Source: Makana argininalis_D (GTDB taxonomy: Bacteria; Pseudomonadota; Gammaproteobacteria; Enterobacterales; Enterobacteriaceae). From it: 64,000 bases of DNA. The stretch spans positions 1 through 64,000 of the forward strand of contig JBPPLQ010000001.1 of NCBI GenBank assembly GCA_051307355.1, given 5' to 3'. Positions 28,656 to 37,769 of the stretch are shown here, piece by piece. A model generated the notes under the pieces. The model saw nothing but the letters and a program-made list of their open reading frames with translations. It had not been told where the DNA came from and made no database searches. The first letter of the stretch is position 1. Each line of letters opens with the position of its first letter. The position numbers were made by a program, and so were the translations under genes.

Positions 28656-29336
28656 TTAACTCTCAATATTTAATATTTTAATTGCTTTTTGTGCTGCATT
28701 TTGTTCAGCTTTTCTACGACTAAAACCACGACCTAGTATTGGTTGAATAATTCCAATAATATTACAATATATAATAAATTCTTGAAAATTATATTTAAAA
28801 TTAGTATTAACTATCAAATAATTGGGTAATGGTAAATGTATACTTTGAAGATATTCTTGTAATTTTGTTTTAGAATCTTTTTGTTTATTGCCTGGACTTA
28901 TTTTATTTAAATTTATTTTATACCAATTTAAAATTATTTTTTCTGAAGTATTAATATTACTATCTAAAAATATACTACCTATTAAAGCTTCAATAGTATC
29001 AGCTAACACTGATTCTCTATGTGATCCACCATTTTTAATTTCTCCCTGTCCTAATCTTAAACACTCTCCTAAATTAAAATCCTTTGCTAGTTCTGCTAAT
29101 GTATTTTCTTTTACTAAAGTAGAACGCATTCTACTCATATCTCCTTCATTAATTAATTTAAATTTTTTATATAATGCACTTGTTATTACATAATTTAATA
29201 TAGAATCTCCTAAAAATTCTAAACGTTCATTATGTGTTCTACTAGCACTTCTATGAGTTAATGCTTGTAAAAAAAATTCTTGTTTTTTAAAAAAATATCC
29301 TATTTTTTTTTGTAAATTATGTATTATAAAATTCAT
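28656..29336 (-). CDS. rnc: ribonuclease III
   Basis: A double-strand-specific endoribonuclease that processes rRNA precursors and some mRNAs. The 226 residues equal E. coli. The catalytic domain carries the signature NERLEFLGDSIL (about 38-49) and the second acidic pair in DTIEALIGSIFLD. The C-terminal double-stranded RNA-binding domain (SKTKLQEYLQS ... GRGFSRRKAEQNAAQKAI) is intact. It forms a minus-strand cluster with era. lepB, which precedes rnc in E. coli, is missing, leaving 148 bases to lepA. Confidence 0.98.
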   Translation of the reverse strand: MNFIIHNLQKKIGYFFKKQEFFLQALTHRSASRTHNERLEFLGDSILNYVITSALYKKFKLINEGDMSRMRSTLVKENTLAELAKDFNLGECLRLGQGEIKNGGSHRESVLADTIEALIGSIFLDSNINTSEKIILNWYKINLNKISPGNKQKDSKTKLQEYLQSIHLPLPNYLIVNTNFKYNFQEFIIYCNIIGIIQPILGRGFSRRKAEQNAAQKAIKILNIES

Positions 29337-29413
29337 ATATTATTAATAACTCAAATTTATTAATATATAAATATTATATATTAGTTTAATAAAAAATAAA
29401 AAAGATAAATTTC

Positions 29414-29463
29414 ATATTTTAAATAAAATAATTAAAAATAATAATTTATTTTATTTAAAATAT
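29414..29463. repeat. inverted repeat in the lepA-rnc gap
   Basis: Arms 29414-29430 and 29447-29463 are exact 17-base reverse complements around a 16-base loop. The repeat starts about 20 bases after the lepA stop on the minus strand, in the place where lepB would lie. It is a plausible lepA terminator. Confidence 0.5.
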
Positions 29464-29484
29464 ATTTATTAAAAATATAAATTA

Positions 29485-31287
29485 TTATTTATTTGTTTTC
29501 AATATATTAATAAATACATTTTTAGGAATATTTATATTACCTATATATTTCATTTTTTTTTTACCTTCTTTTTGTTTTTTTAATAGTTTTTTTTTACGAC
29601 TTATATCACCACCATAACATTTTGACAATACATTTTTTCTTAATTGTTTAACATTAGATCGTAAAATAACATTATTTCCTATAACTGCTTGAATAGATAT
29701 ATTAAATTGATGACGTGGTATTATGTTTTTAAGTTTATTAATTAATTTACGTCCATAATTAATTGAATCATTTCTATGTATTAGAACAGATAAAGAATCT
29801 ATTTTATTTTTATTAATTAATATATCAACTTTAACTATATCTGATTTTTTAAATTTTTTAAAATTATAATCTAAAGAAGCATATCCACAAGAATTAGATT
29901 TAAGTTTATCAAAAAAATCTAAAATCACATAATACATTGGAATATCATAAATTAATTTTATTTGATTTCCTATGTAAAATATATTTTTTTTAACACCTCT
30001 TCCAAATTCACAAAGTGAAATTATTTTTCCAAGATATTTTTTTGGTAATACAATATTACATTCAACAATTGGTTCACGAAATTCATATATATGATTTATA
30101 TTATTAATATTAGATGGATTATCGATATATTTAATTTTTTTTTTATTTGTAATTATTTGATAAGTTACAGAAGGTAAAGTATTTATAATATTAATATGGT
30201 ATTCTCTTAATATTCTTTCTTTTATAATTTCCATATGAAGAAGACCAAGAAAACCACATCTAAAACCAAAACCTAAAATATTAGATTTTTCATTTTCATA
30301 ATATAATGAAGCATCATTTAAACTTAATTTTTCTAAAGATTGTTTAAAATTTTTATAATTTTTTGAATCAGTTGGAAATAAACTAGTATATACCATAGGT
30401 TTTGATTTTTTAAAACCAGGTAAAAAATTAAATGATGGTTGAGAATATAAAGTAATTGTATCACCAACAGGTGATTTATTTATATTTTTAATAGAACAAG
30501 ATAACCATCCAACTTCACCACAATTTAAAAAATTACGATATTGTTTTTTAGGTGTGAATATTCCTAATTTTTTTACTTTATATATTTTACCAGTACTCAT
30601 TATTTTAATTTTATTACCTATTTGCAATTTACCATTTTTAATTCTTATTAATGATGTTACTCCTAAATAATTATCAAACCAGGAATCTATTATTAAAGCT
30701 TGCAATGGTGAATTTATATCTCCTGCTGGAAATGGTATATTTTTTATAATGCTTTTAACTATTGTATTTACACCATATCCAGTTTTAGAAGAACATAATA
30801 TTATATTTGAAGAATCAACTCCTAATATATTTTTTATATTTTTAATCACTTTATCAATATCAGCATTTGGTAAATCTATTTTATTAATAACAGTTATTAT
30901 TTTTAAATTCATTTCTATAGCTAAATTATAATTAGTTAATGTTTGAGCTTCTATACCTTGAGTTGCATCAATTAATAAAATAGCACCTTCACATGCATAC
31001 ATTGATCTTGAAACTTCATAAGAAAAATCAATATGACCAGGAGTATCTATTAAATTAAGTTGATAAATTTGATTATTTTTATATTTATAATATAAAGCAG
31101 CACTTTGTGATTTAATAGTTATTCCTCTTTCTTTTTCTATTTCCATTGAATCTAAAACTCTATGTGACATTTCACGTATACTTAAACCATCACAAATTTG
31201 TATAATTCTATCTGACAAAGTAGATTTTCCATGATCTATATGAGCAATAATAGAAAAATTTCTTATATTTTTAGTTTTAATAAACAT
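29485..31287 (-). CDS. lepA: elongation factor 4 (LepA)
   Basis: A ribosome-bound translational GTPase that back-translocates stalled ribosomes and aids 30S biogenesis. The 600 residues (E. coli 599) contain G1 AHIDHGKST (15-23), the effector ERGITIKSQ, G3 DTPGH and G4 NKID. The LepA-specific C-terminal domain is present (GRKLINKLKNIIPRHQF, AVIGNNVILRSNVKQLRKNVLSKCYGG). The ribosome binding site is weak. It is the first gene of lepA-rnc-era and has a 662-bp non-coding region upstream. Confidence 0.98.
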   Translation of the reverse strand: MFIKTKNIRNFSIIAHIDHGKSTLSDRIIQICDGLSIREMSHRVLDSMEIEKERGITIKSQSAALYYKYKNNQIYQLNLIDTPGHIDFSYEVSRSMYACEGAILLIDATQGIEAQTLTNYNLAIEMNLKIITVINKIDLPNADIDKVIKNIKNILGVDSSNIILCSSKTGYGVNTIVKSIIKNIPFPAGDINSPLQALIIDSWFDNYLGVTSLIRIKNGKLQIGNKIKIMSTGKIYKVKKLGIFTPKKQYRNFLNCGEVGWLSCSIKNINKSPVGDTITLYSQPSFNFLPGFKKSKPMVYTSLFPTDSKNYKNFKQSLEKLSLNDASLYYENEKSNILGFGFRCGFLGLLHMEIIKERILREYHINIINTLPSVTYQIITNKKKIKYIDNPSNINNINHIYEFREPIVECNIVLPKKYLGKIISLCEFGRGVKKNIFYIGNQIKLIYDIPMYYVILDFFDKLKSNSCGYASLDYNFKKFKKSDIVKVDILINKNKIDSLSVLIHRNDSINYGRKLINKLKNIIPRHQFNISIQAVIGNNVILRSNVKQLRKNVLSKCYGGDISRKKKLLKKQKEGKKKMKYIGNINIPKNVFINILKTNK

Positions 31288-31949
31288 TTAATTTAAAATA
31301 AATTTTATAATTTATTTTCCATATGTTATAAAAATTTTTAATAATTAAATTAAATTAATTAAATTTATTATAAAATAATCAATTTTAATTAAAAATCAAT
31401 ATTTACTTATTAAAATATTAATTTTAACAACATAAAATGTTATATTGATTTCAATGTTAAATATATTATTAATATAAATATAAAAACAAATATTTGACTA
31501 ATAAAAAAATAAATATATTATTCAATAATTAATTGTATAAGGATATTAGATGCATATTGAGATAAATTACCAATTTTATAATTTTTTAAAAAATTATAAA
31601 ACAAAATTTATATTTTAAAAAAATATTTATATTTAAAAAGTTTAAATTATTGTTTTTAAAAATATATTTTATAAATTTTTATTAAAAATTTTTTTTAAAT
31701 TTAATTTAATATTAAATCAATTAATTTTATTTCATATTAAAATTAATTATACAAAACTAATTAAAAAATATAATTAGTATCAATTAATAAATTAATATAT
31801 ATGTATTTATGAATTAACAACATATAAAAAAATTCAAATATAATATTTTTAAAAAATACTAATTAGATAAACAATATAATTAATTTAAAAAATAATTTTT
31901 AATAATTTTATTATTCATCTAATTTAACATTCATAATTTATTTAATAAT
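31288..31949. other. 662-bp region without a recognisable gene, between hldE and lepA
   Basis: A/T-rich DNA upstream of lepA and downstream of the truncated hldE, both on the minus strand. It must contain the lepA promoter. I looked on the minus strand for the missing HldE adenylyltransferase domain (TNGVFDILHAGH-type signature) and found nothing convincing. A 22-codon plus-strand reading frame with a ribosome binding site and a short coding-like minus-strand stretch (about 31533-31589) are the only structured signals. It is probably the grave of one or more lost genes. Confidence 0.55.
31550..31618 (+). CDS. possible 22-residue small ORF of unknown function
   Basis: ATG at 31550 is preceded by AAGGA (31539-31543) at good spacing. 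The peptide starts MHIEINYQFYNF, is aromatic and Lys/Asn-rich, and ends in TAA. I do not recognise it. It may be a relic of the 5' end of a lost gene or chance. It is listed only because ribosome binding sites this good are rare in the intergenic DNA of this window. Confidence 0.15.
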   Translation: MHIEINYQFYNFLKNYKTKFIF

Positions 31950-32909
31950 TTAAATAATATTTTTTTTATTTAAAATAAAATTTTTAAAATCATCAATATT
32001 AATTGTAGATGTAAATAAATTACTAACAACTAAACCAGCAGCAATATTAGCCAAAAAACAAGATTTTTTCATACTAATACCTAAAGATAAAGCAGAAGCA
32101 AGTACACCAGTAAATGTATCACCTGCTCCAGTAACATCTCTTACTTTATATGCATAAGAAGGCATATTTAATATATTTTTATTTGATTCTATTAATAACA
32201 ATCCATTTTCTGATCTTGTAATAATTAAAGCATTAAGTTTGTTATAGTTAACAACCTCAATTCCTAAATTTATCATTTCTTTTTCATTATTCCAAGACCC
32301 AACATATTCTTTAAATTCAAATTCATTTGGAGTTAAAACAGTACATCCTTTATATATGTTAAAATCATTATTTTTAGTATCTACAATTATCGGAATATGA
32401 TTTTTAATAGAAATATCAAGTATTGATTTTATATCATATAAAGATCCTTTATTATAATCAGAAATTACTATTGCTCCTGAATTTAAGATATTTTTTTTTA
32501 TATTTTTTAACATTATTTTAGAATTTATATTATTAAATTTTTTTTCATAATCCATTCTTAAAATATGATTTTGATTAAATAATAAACGTGATTTAGTAAT
32601 TGTTGGATATGAATTTATTGAAATTAAATTATATTTAATTTTATTTCTTATAAGAATTTTTGTTAATATTTTTGAATATTTATCAATACCGGTTATACCG
32701 AATAAGTTAGAACTGCAACCTAAAGAAGCAATATTCATTGCAACATTAGCAGCTCCACCTGGTCTATATTTAAGTAAATTGATTTTAAATATTTTAGAAA
32801 TATTTTCTAAATAACTATTATTATTTATACATTTAAGATATTGATCTAAAATAATATCACCTATTATTATAACTTTTCCTGATTTAAAATTTGGCAAAAT
32901 CAATTGCAT
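31950..32909 (-). CDS. hldE: D-glycero-beta-D-manno-heptose-7-phosphate kinase, kinase domain only
   Basis: The 319 residues correspond to the N-terminal ribokinase-family half of E. coli HldE (477 residues): MQLILPNFKSGKVIIIGDIILDQY, RPGGAANVAMNIASLG, VTGAGDTFTGVLAS with the catalytic Asp. The C-terminal ADP-heptose adenylyltransferase half is absent; the frame ends in TAA just where the linker would start. As found it could phosphorylate heptose-7-phosphate but could not activate it with ATP. Either a separate adenylyltransferase exists elsewhere or the product has another use, for example on another sugar. It lies 51 bases downstream of trpS. Orthology to the kinase half is clear; present function is uncertain. 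Confidence 0.9.
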   Translation of the reverse strand: MQLILPNFKSGKVIIIGDIILDQYLKCINNNSYLENISKIFKINLLKYRPGGAANVAMNIASLGCSSNLFGITGIDKYSKILTKILIRNKIKYNLISINSYPTITKSRLLFNQNHILRMDYEKKFNNINSKIMLKNIKKNILNSGAIVISDYNKGSLYDIKSILDISIKNHIPIIVDTKNNDFNIYKGCTVLTPNEFEFKEYVGSWNNEKEMINLGIEVVNYNKLNALIITRSENGLLLIESNKNILNMPSYAYKVRDVTGAGDTFTGVLASALSLGISMKKSCFLANIAAGLVVSNLFTSTINIDDFKNFILNKKNII

Positions 32910-32960
32910 TCCTCAATTTTATATATAAAATTATTTATAATTTTTACTTTAAAATATTAA

Positions 32961-33956
32961 TTAAAAATTTATTTTTTTATAAATTGTATTAATATTTTTT
33001 TCTGCTTTTTTTCTTGCTTTTGCTGCACCATCAAATACTATCTTTAGAAGATAATCTTCTTCTTTTCTTAAATTAAAATATTTATTTTGTAAAACTTTAA
33101 GATGATAAATTAATGAATCTGATAAATATTTTTTAAAATTAGAATAATTTTTATTATAAAATTTTTTTTCAAGTTTAGATATAGAAACTTTATTGAGAAA
33201 AGAAAGAATATTTAATAAATTAGAAACACCTGGTTTAAGTATTTGATCGTAATGAATTAAAGGTGGTATATCTGAATCTGTTATTGCATTTTTAATTTTA
33301 TTTGAAATTGAATTTTCATTTTCTAATAAATAAATTACATTATTATTATTAATATCTGATTTGGACATTTTTTTATTTGGATTTAATAAAGACATAATAC
33401 ATGATTTATTTTTTAAAGTTAAAGCATTAGGTATATTAAATATCTTTTTTTTATGTATTAAATTAAATCTTTTTGCTATTTTTTTTGTTAATTCTAAATG
33501 TTGTAATTGATCAGATCCCACAGGAACTATATTTGATTGATAAAGTAAAATATCAGATGCCATTAAAACAGGATAATTTAATAAACCTATATTTATATTT
33601 TTATTATTTTTTAATAAAATATTTTTAAATTGTGACATACGTTTTAATTCACCATAATTAGTATAACAATTTAATATCCAATTAAGATATGTATGTTCAA
33701 TTACATGCGACTGAACAAAAATTATACTTTTTAATGGATCAACTCCACAAGCAATAAATATTGCTATAAGATCTAAAGTTAATGTTTTTAATTTGTTATA
33801 ATTTTTTATAACAGTCATTGAATGCAGATCTGCAATACAATAAATACAATCATATTTTTTTTGCAAATGTTTCCATTGACTTAAACATCCTATATAATTT
33901 CCAAGTGTAATATTTCCTGATGGTTGAACACCGCTAAATACTATTTTTTTTATCAT
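32961..33956 (-). CDS. trpS: tryptophanyl-tRNA synthetase TrpS
   Basis: A class I synthetase of 331 residues (E. coli 334). Near the N-terminus FSGVQPSGNITLGNYIG carries the TxGN variant of the HIGH motif. DLHSMTV, the tRNA- and Trp-binding VGSDQLQHLELT, and the KMSKS loop (KKMSKSDINN) follow, with the C-terminal DGAAKARKKAEKNI. It lies 65 bases downstream of rpe, as in E. coli rpe-gph-trpS with gph lost. Trp codons in the window are TGG; I found no in-frame TGA in any intact gene. Confidence 0.98.
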   Translation of the reverse strand: MIKKIVFSGVQPSGNITLGNYIGCLSQWKHLQKKYDCIYCIADLHSMTVIKNYNKLKTLTLDLIAIFIACGVDPLKSIIFVQSHVIEHTYLNWILNCYTNYGELKRMSQFKNILLKNNKNINIGLLNYPVLMASDILLYQSNIVPVGSDQLQHLELTKKIAKRFNLIHKKKIFNIPNALTLKNKSCIMSLLNPNKKMSKSDINNNNVIYLLENENSISNKIKNAITDSDIPPLIHYDQILKPGVSNLLNILSFLNKVSISKLEKKFYNKNYSNFKKYLSDSLIYHLKVLQNKYFNLRKEEDYLLKIVFDGAAKARKKAEKNINTIYKKINF

Positions 33957-34021
33957 TTTAAATCCATAAATTTATAATTATTATATTTAAATAAATAATA
34001 AAATTTATCTTTTGTTGAAAT

Positions 34022-34693
34022 TTAACATAATGATAATTCATAACGCATATTATATATAATCTTTTTTAAATTTATATTATTAAATATTGATGAACCTGAT
34101 ACAAACATATTAGCACCAGATATAGCAATTTCTTTAATATTTTTTAATGTAATCCCCCCATCAACAGATAAAATAATATTTTTTTTAATGTTTTTTAAAA
34201 TTTTTCTTATTATTTTAATTTTATTGAAAGTTGAAAATAAAAATTTTTGACCTGAAGATCCAGGATTAACAGACATTAAAAGTATAATATCAATTTCATT
34301 TATTATGTCATTTGCAATAGAATTCAATGATATGCAAGGATTTAAAGCTATTCCAACTTTACATCCATATGATTTAATAATGTTTATTGTTTCTTTAATA
34401 TTTTTTGATGAATCTGGATGAAAAGTTATATAATTTACACCAAGTTTAGCAAATTCTTCAATTAAATAATTTAAAGGATTTACCATTAAATGTATATCAA
34501 TTGGCAAAGTAATTCCATAATTTATAATTGATTTAATAATAAATGGGCCAATTCCTATATTAGGAGTATAATGATTATCCATAACATCAAAATGAATCAT
34601 ATCAACACCATAAGATGTCAACATATCAATTTCTTCACCTAGTTTTGCAAAATTAGCGTTAATTATTGATGGAGCAATTAAAAATTTTTTCAT
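34022..34693 (-). CDS. rpe: ribulose-phosphate 3-epimerase Rpe
   Basis: Interconverts ribulose-5-phosphate and xylulose-5-phosphate in the pentose phosphate pathway. The 223 residues (E. coli 225) form a TIM barrel: FLIAPSIINANFAKLGEE, HFDVMDNHYTPNIGIGP with the catalytic Asp and metal-binding His, IDIHLMV, LMSVNPGSSGQKF, and the second catalytic Asp in LSVDGGI. It is clustered with trpS (gph lost between) and lies downstream of suhB. Confidence 0.98.
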   Translation of the reverse strand: MKKFLIAPSIINANFAKLGEEIDMLTSYGVDMIHFDVMDNHYTPNIGIGPFIIKSIINYGITLPIDIHLMVNPLNYLIEEFAKLGVNYITFHPDSSKNIKETINIIKSYGCKVGIALNPCISLNSIANDIINEIDIILLMSVNPGSSGQKFLFSTFNKIKIIRKILKNIKKNIILSVDGGITLKNIKEIAISGANMFVSGSSIFNNINLKKIIYNMRYELSLC

Positions 34694-34732
34694 TTAAATA
34701 CCATTAATATATAACATTAAAATAAAATTTTT

Positions 34733-35521
34733 TTAATAAATGTTTTTAATATTATTAGTATAATAGATTAATAATTTAATTATTTTTGAATTTCCTGCTA
34801 AAATATTACCATTTATTAAGTAATGATTCTCTCCTTCAAAATCTGTTACCAATCCACCTGATTCTCTAATAATAAGATCTCCACTTATAAAGTCAATTGG
34901 ATTTATACACATTTCAAAGTAACCATCTAATTTACCTGAAGCTACATAAGATAAATCTAAAGACGTAGAACCTGTACTTCTTAAATATGTTTTATTTGAA
35001 AATATTTTTTTAAATAAATTAAAATATATTTTATAATTTTTTTTATTTAAAAATGTAAATTTAGAAGATATTATTGCTCCATTTAAATTTTTATTTAAAC
35101 CACATCTTATTCTAAAACCATTTAAATAAGCTCCTTTTCCACGAGAAGCAGTAAACATATCATTTTTTATAGGATCGTATATTACAGCTAATTCTGTTTC
35201 ATTTTTTATTATTAATGATATTGAAATTGCAAAATGAGGAAATTTTTTAATAAAATTAATTTTACTATCTATTGGATTAATAATCCATTTTATTGATTTG
35301 TTTTCTATATTATTTTTTTTATATCCTAAAATATAATGTTTTGGATAAGATTTATTTATAGTAGATATTATTATATTGTTAACTAATTTAGTGATATAAT
35401 TTATGTAATAGATATTATCTGTATCTTTTTTATTTAAAAAATCTGTAGATTCATACAATCTATTTATTAAATTACCTGCTTTTCTAGCTGCTCTAATGGC
35501 AATATTAATTATTGGATTCAT
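34733..35521 (-). CDS. suhB: SuhB-like inositol monophosphatase-family protein, catalytic residues lost
   Basis: The 262 residues align collinearly with E. coli SuhB (267): MNPIINIAIRAARKAGNLIN, FPHFAISISL, RSTGSTSLDLSYVASGKLDGYFE. The Mg2+-binding phosphatase residues are replaced. E. coli Asp44 aligns with Thr44, Glu67-Glu68 with Tyr67-Lys68, and the DPLDGTT motif reads NPIDSKI (Asp84 becomes Asn82). The WDF motif reads IDF. It is therefore very unlikely to be a phosphatase. E. coli SuhB also has a non-enzymatic role in rRNA antitermination with NusA, NusB, NusG and S10, and retention of an intact frame fits that role. It is the first gene before rpe and trpS. Confidence 0.93.
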   Translation of the reverse strand: MNPIINIAIRAARKAGNLINRLYESTDFLNKKDTDNIYYINYITKLVNNIIISTINKSYPKHYILGYKKNNIENKSIKWIINPIDSKINFIKKFPHFAISISLIIKNETELAVIYDPIKNDMFTASRGKGAYLNGFRIRCGLNKNLNGAIISSKFTFLNKKNYKIYFNLFKKIFSNKTYLRSTGSTSLDLSYVASGKLDGYFEMCINPIDFISGDLIIRESGGLVTDFEGENHYLINGNILAGNSKIIKLLIYYTNNIKNIY

Positions 35522-35743
35522 AAATATATATTATTTTAATAATTTTTTAATGAGATTCAATATTATAATTATATTAACAATTCCTTTAAATAAATATATA
35601 TATAATATACAATTAAAATAAATATAATAAATTATTATTTTTTTGAAAAAATATAATGTATTTATAATTATATTTAATTATTTTTAAAAAAATTCATTAT
35701 TATTATATATATAATTATATATTAATATAATTTATATATTAAA
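35522..35743. other. 222-bp intergenic tail between suhB and the prmC remnant
   Basis: A/T-only sequence with many short inverted TATA repeats. It must include the suhB promoter on the minus strand. No gene, tRNA or distinct hairpin is seen. Confidence 0.5.
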
Positions 35744-36530
35744 TTAATCTTTACCAATAAATTCATTATTTATATAATCATAAAATGTTTTCATTTCATA
35801 TAAATTTACTTTTTAAAGTAACTGTCTTACTGTTTTTCTTTGATTATATCAATATTCTATTAATAATTAATTATTATTAATTAAATAACATTTAATATTT
35901 AAACAAATTTTAGTTAAATCTTTAAAACTTATTGATTTAGAAATTAAATATTTTTGATTCAAAATTAATATCTTGTTTTAAAAAAATTATTATTTAATTT
36001 TAAACATGATTAATTAATGATATTAGTATTATTATATTTAATATTTAATTTTTAAACCAATTATTTTTATAAAAAAATACATTATTAATTTCAAGAATTT
36101 AGAATTTATACGAAATATATTTATGGTATTAGAAATTATATCAAAAACTATAATATTTCACATAAGTTTATCAATTAGCCAATGCTAAAGAAATTATATT
36201 AATTACAATTTCTTAATATAATATATTTAATTTATAAAATAATATTATATTTTATTTTTTTTTTACTAATGATTCAGTATCATAATTAGGTATAAAAATA
36301 TTTATATATATTTTGTAATCTTAAACATCAAAATATTTTATTCTGATTATATAATCTATTCTTCTCAAATTTTATGTCTATAAAGTAATTTATATAAATA
36401 AATAAAATATTTTTAAAATTATTTAATCTAAATAAAGTAAATAATATTTTGTTTTTTAAATAACATACATTAATAAAATTTCTTAATAAAATCTATAATT
36501 TTTATTTAAAAAATTATTAAATCATAACAT
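35744..36530 (-). pseudogene. prmC: decayed prmC (release factor glutamine N5-methyltransferase)
   Basis: This region, directly downstream of prfA as in E. coli hemA-prfA-prmC, holds recognisable remnants in order. An ATG at 36530 is followed in frame by a TGA two codons later. EILLMYVI near 36482 matches E. coli EILLEHVT. IPNYDTESLVK at 36293-36261 matches IPRPDTECLVE, and the preceding 22 codons align without gaps but include a TAA. SLALAN near 36190 matches ALALAS of the SAM-binding motif. The end FYDYINNEFIGKD with TAA at 35746-35744 matches CRDYGDNERVTLGR. Multiple stops and at least one frameshift make it non-functional. The NPPY motif could not be found. Confidence 0.85.
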
Positions 36531-36549
36531 GTATAATATAAACAATTTT

Positions 36550-37638
36550 TTAAATGTTATTTTTATTTATAATTTTTTTAAATTTATCTAATTTATATTT
36601 TTTAATTATTGGATTTATTAGAATATCAAGATTTCCTTTAAAAATTGATTCTAATTTATATAATGTAAGACCAATTCTGTGATCGGTAACTCTTCCATTG
36701 TGAAAATTATAAGTTCTAATTCTATCAGATCTTAAACCACTACCAAAAAGATTTTTTTTAGTATTATAAGATTGCTTTTGAATTTTTTTAACTTCTAATG
36801 AATATAATCTTGCTCTTAAAACTGACATGGCTTTAGATTTATTTTTATGTTGGGATCTTTCATCTTGACATTCTACAACTATACCAGTAGATATATGTTT
36901 AATACGTATTGCTGAATCAGTTGTATTAACATGTTGGCCACCAGCGCCAGAAGATCTGAAAGTATCAATTTTTATATCTAATGATCTAATTTTTGGAAAT
37001 TCTGCTTCTGGTATTTCTTGCATTACTGCTACTTTACATGTTGATGTATGTATTCTTCCTTGACTTTCTGTAAACGGTACTCTTTGAACTCTATGACCTC
37101 CAGATTCAAATCTTAAAATACCATAAGATCCGTAATTAGAAATTTTTGCTATTATATCTTTAAATCCTCCTTTGTCACAATAATTAATATTTAATATTTC
37201 TATATTCCATTTTTTTTTTTCAATAAATTTATTATACATTTTAAATAAATCTTTAGTGAATAAAGATGCTTCATTTCCTCCTGTTCCAGATTTTAATTCT
37301 ATAAAACATCCTCTTTTATCTGTTATTTCTTTAGGTATAATTAATATTTTTAATTTATTTTCTATTATTTTTAATTTTAATATACAATGATTATATTCTT
37401 CTTTTGCTAAATCTTTTATTTCTGGATCTTTTAATAAATATTTTAAATTTTTTATATTTTTTTTAATAATATGTCTTTTATCAATATATTTTGTAATTTT
37501 ATTGAGATATAAATATTCTTTATAAATTTTTGAAAATTTTATTTTATTTAAAAAAATTTTTTTATCAGTTAATAAATTTTTCACTATTTCAAATCTATTT
37601 TTTAATAAATCTAACTTATTTAAAATCAATTTATTCAT
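36550..37638 (-). CDS. prfA: peptide chain release factor 1 (RF1)
   Basis: RF1 releases peptides at UAA and UAG. The 362 residues (E. coli 360) keep GGQ in SGAGGQHVNTTDSA. The codon-reading tripeptide at 188-190 is PFT, where E. coli has PAT, so the two key residues Pro and Thr are conserved. The N-terminal domain is Lys/Asn-rich and divergent. hemA, which precedes prfA in E. coli, is missing, and prmC, which follows, is a pseudogene. RF1 should therefore carry an unmethylated GGQ glutamine unless another methyltransferase acts on it. Confidence 0.98.
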   Translation of the reverse strand: MNKLILNKLDLLKNRFEIVKNLLTDKKIFLNKIKFSKIYKEYLYLNKITKYIDKRHIIKKNIKNLKYLLKDPEIKDLAKEEYNHCILKLKIIENKLKILIIPKEITDKRGCFIELKSGTGGNEASLFTKDLFKMYNKFIEKKKWNIEILNINYCDKGGFKDIIAKISNYGSYGILRFESGGHRVQRVPFTESQGRIHTSTCKVAVMQEIPEAEFPKIRSLDIKIDTFRSSGAGGQHVNTTDSAIRIKHISTGIVVECQDERSQHKNKSKAMSVLRARLYSLEVKKIQKQSYNTKKNLFGSGLRSDRIRTYNFHNGRVTDHRIGLTLYKLESIFKGNLDILINPIIKKYKLDKFKKIINKNNI

Positions 37639-37769
37639 AAATGTTTGTATATCCTATATATAAATTAATTAAAATATTAAAAAAATTTTAAATATTTTTT
37701 AATTATTTTAATATATTATGATACTTTATATATTATAAAATAAAATTTTATATTTATTTTTAAAATTAT

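Noticed and set aside
31288..31949. Remnant of the HldE adenylyltransferase domain
   Set aside because: Searched by eye on the minus strand for the HxGH nucleotidyltransferase signature and neighbouring conserved blocks; only isolated residue matches were found, not enough for a claim.
35522..36549. Replication origin or large regulatory region
   Set aside because: The length and A/T richness invited this, but most of the interval is explained by ordered prmC remnants, and no DnaA-box cluster is visible.
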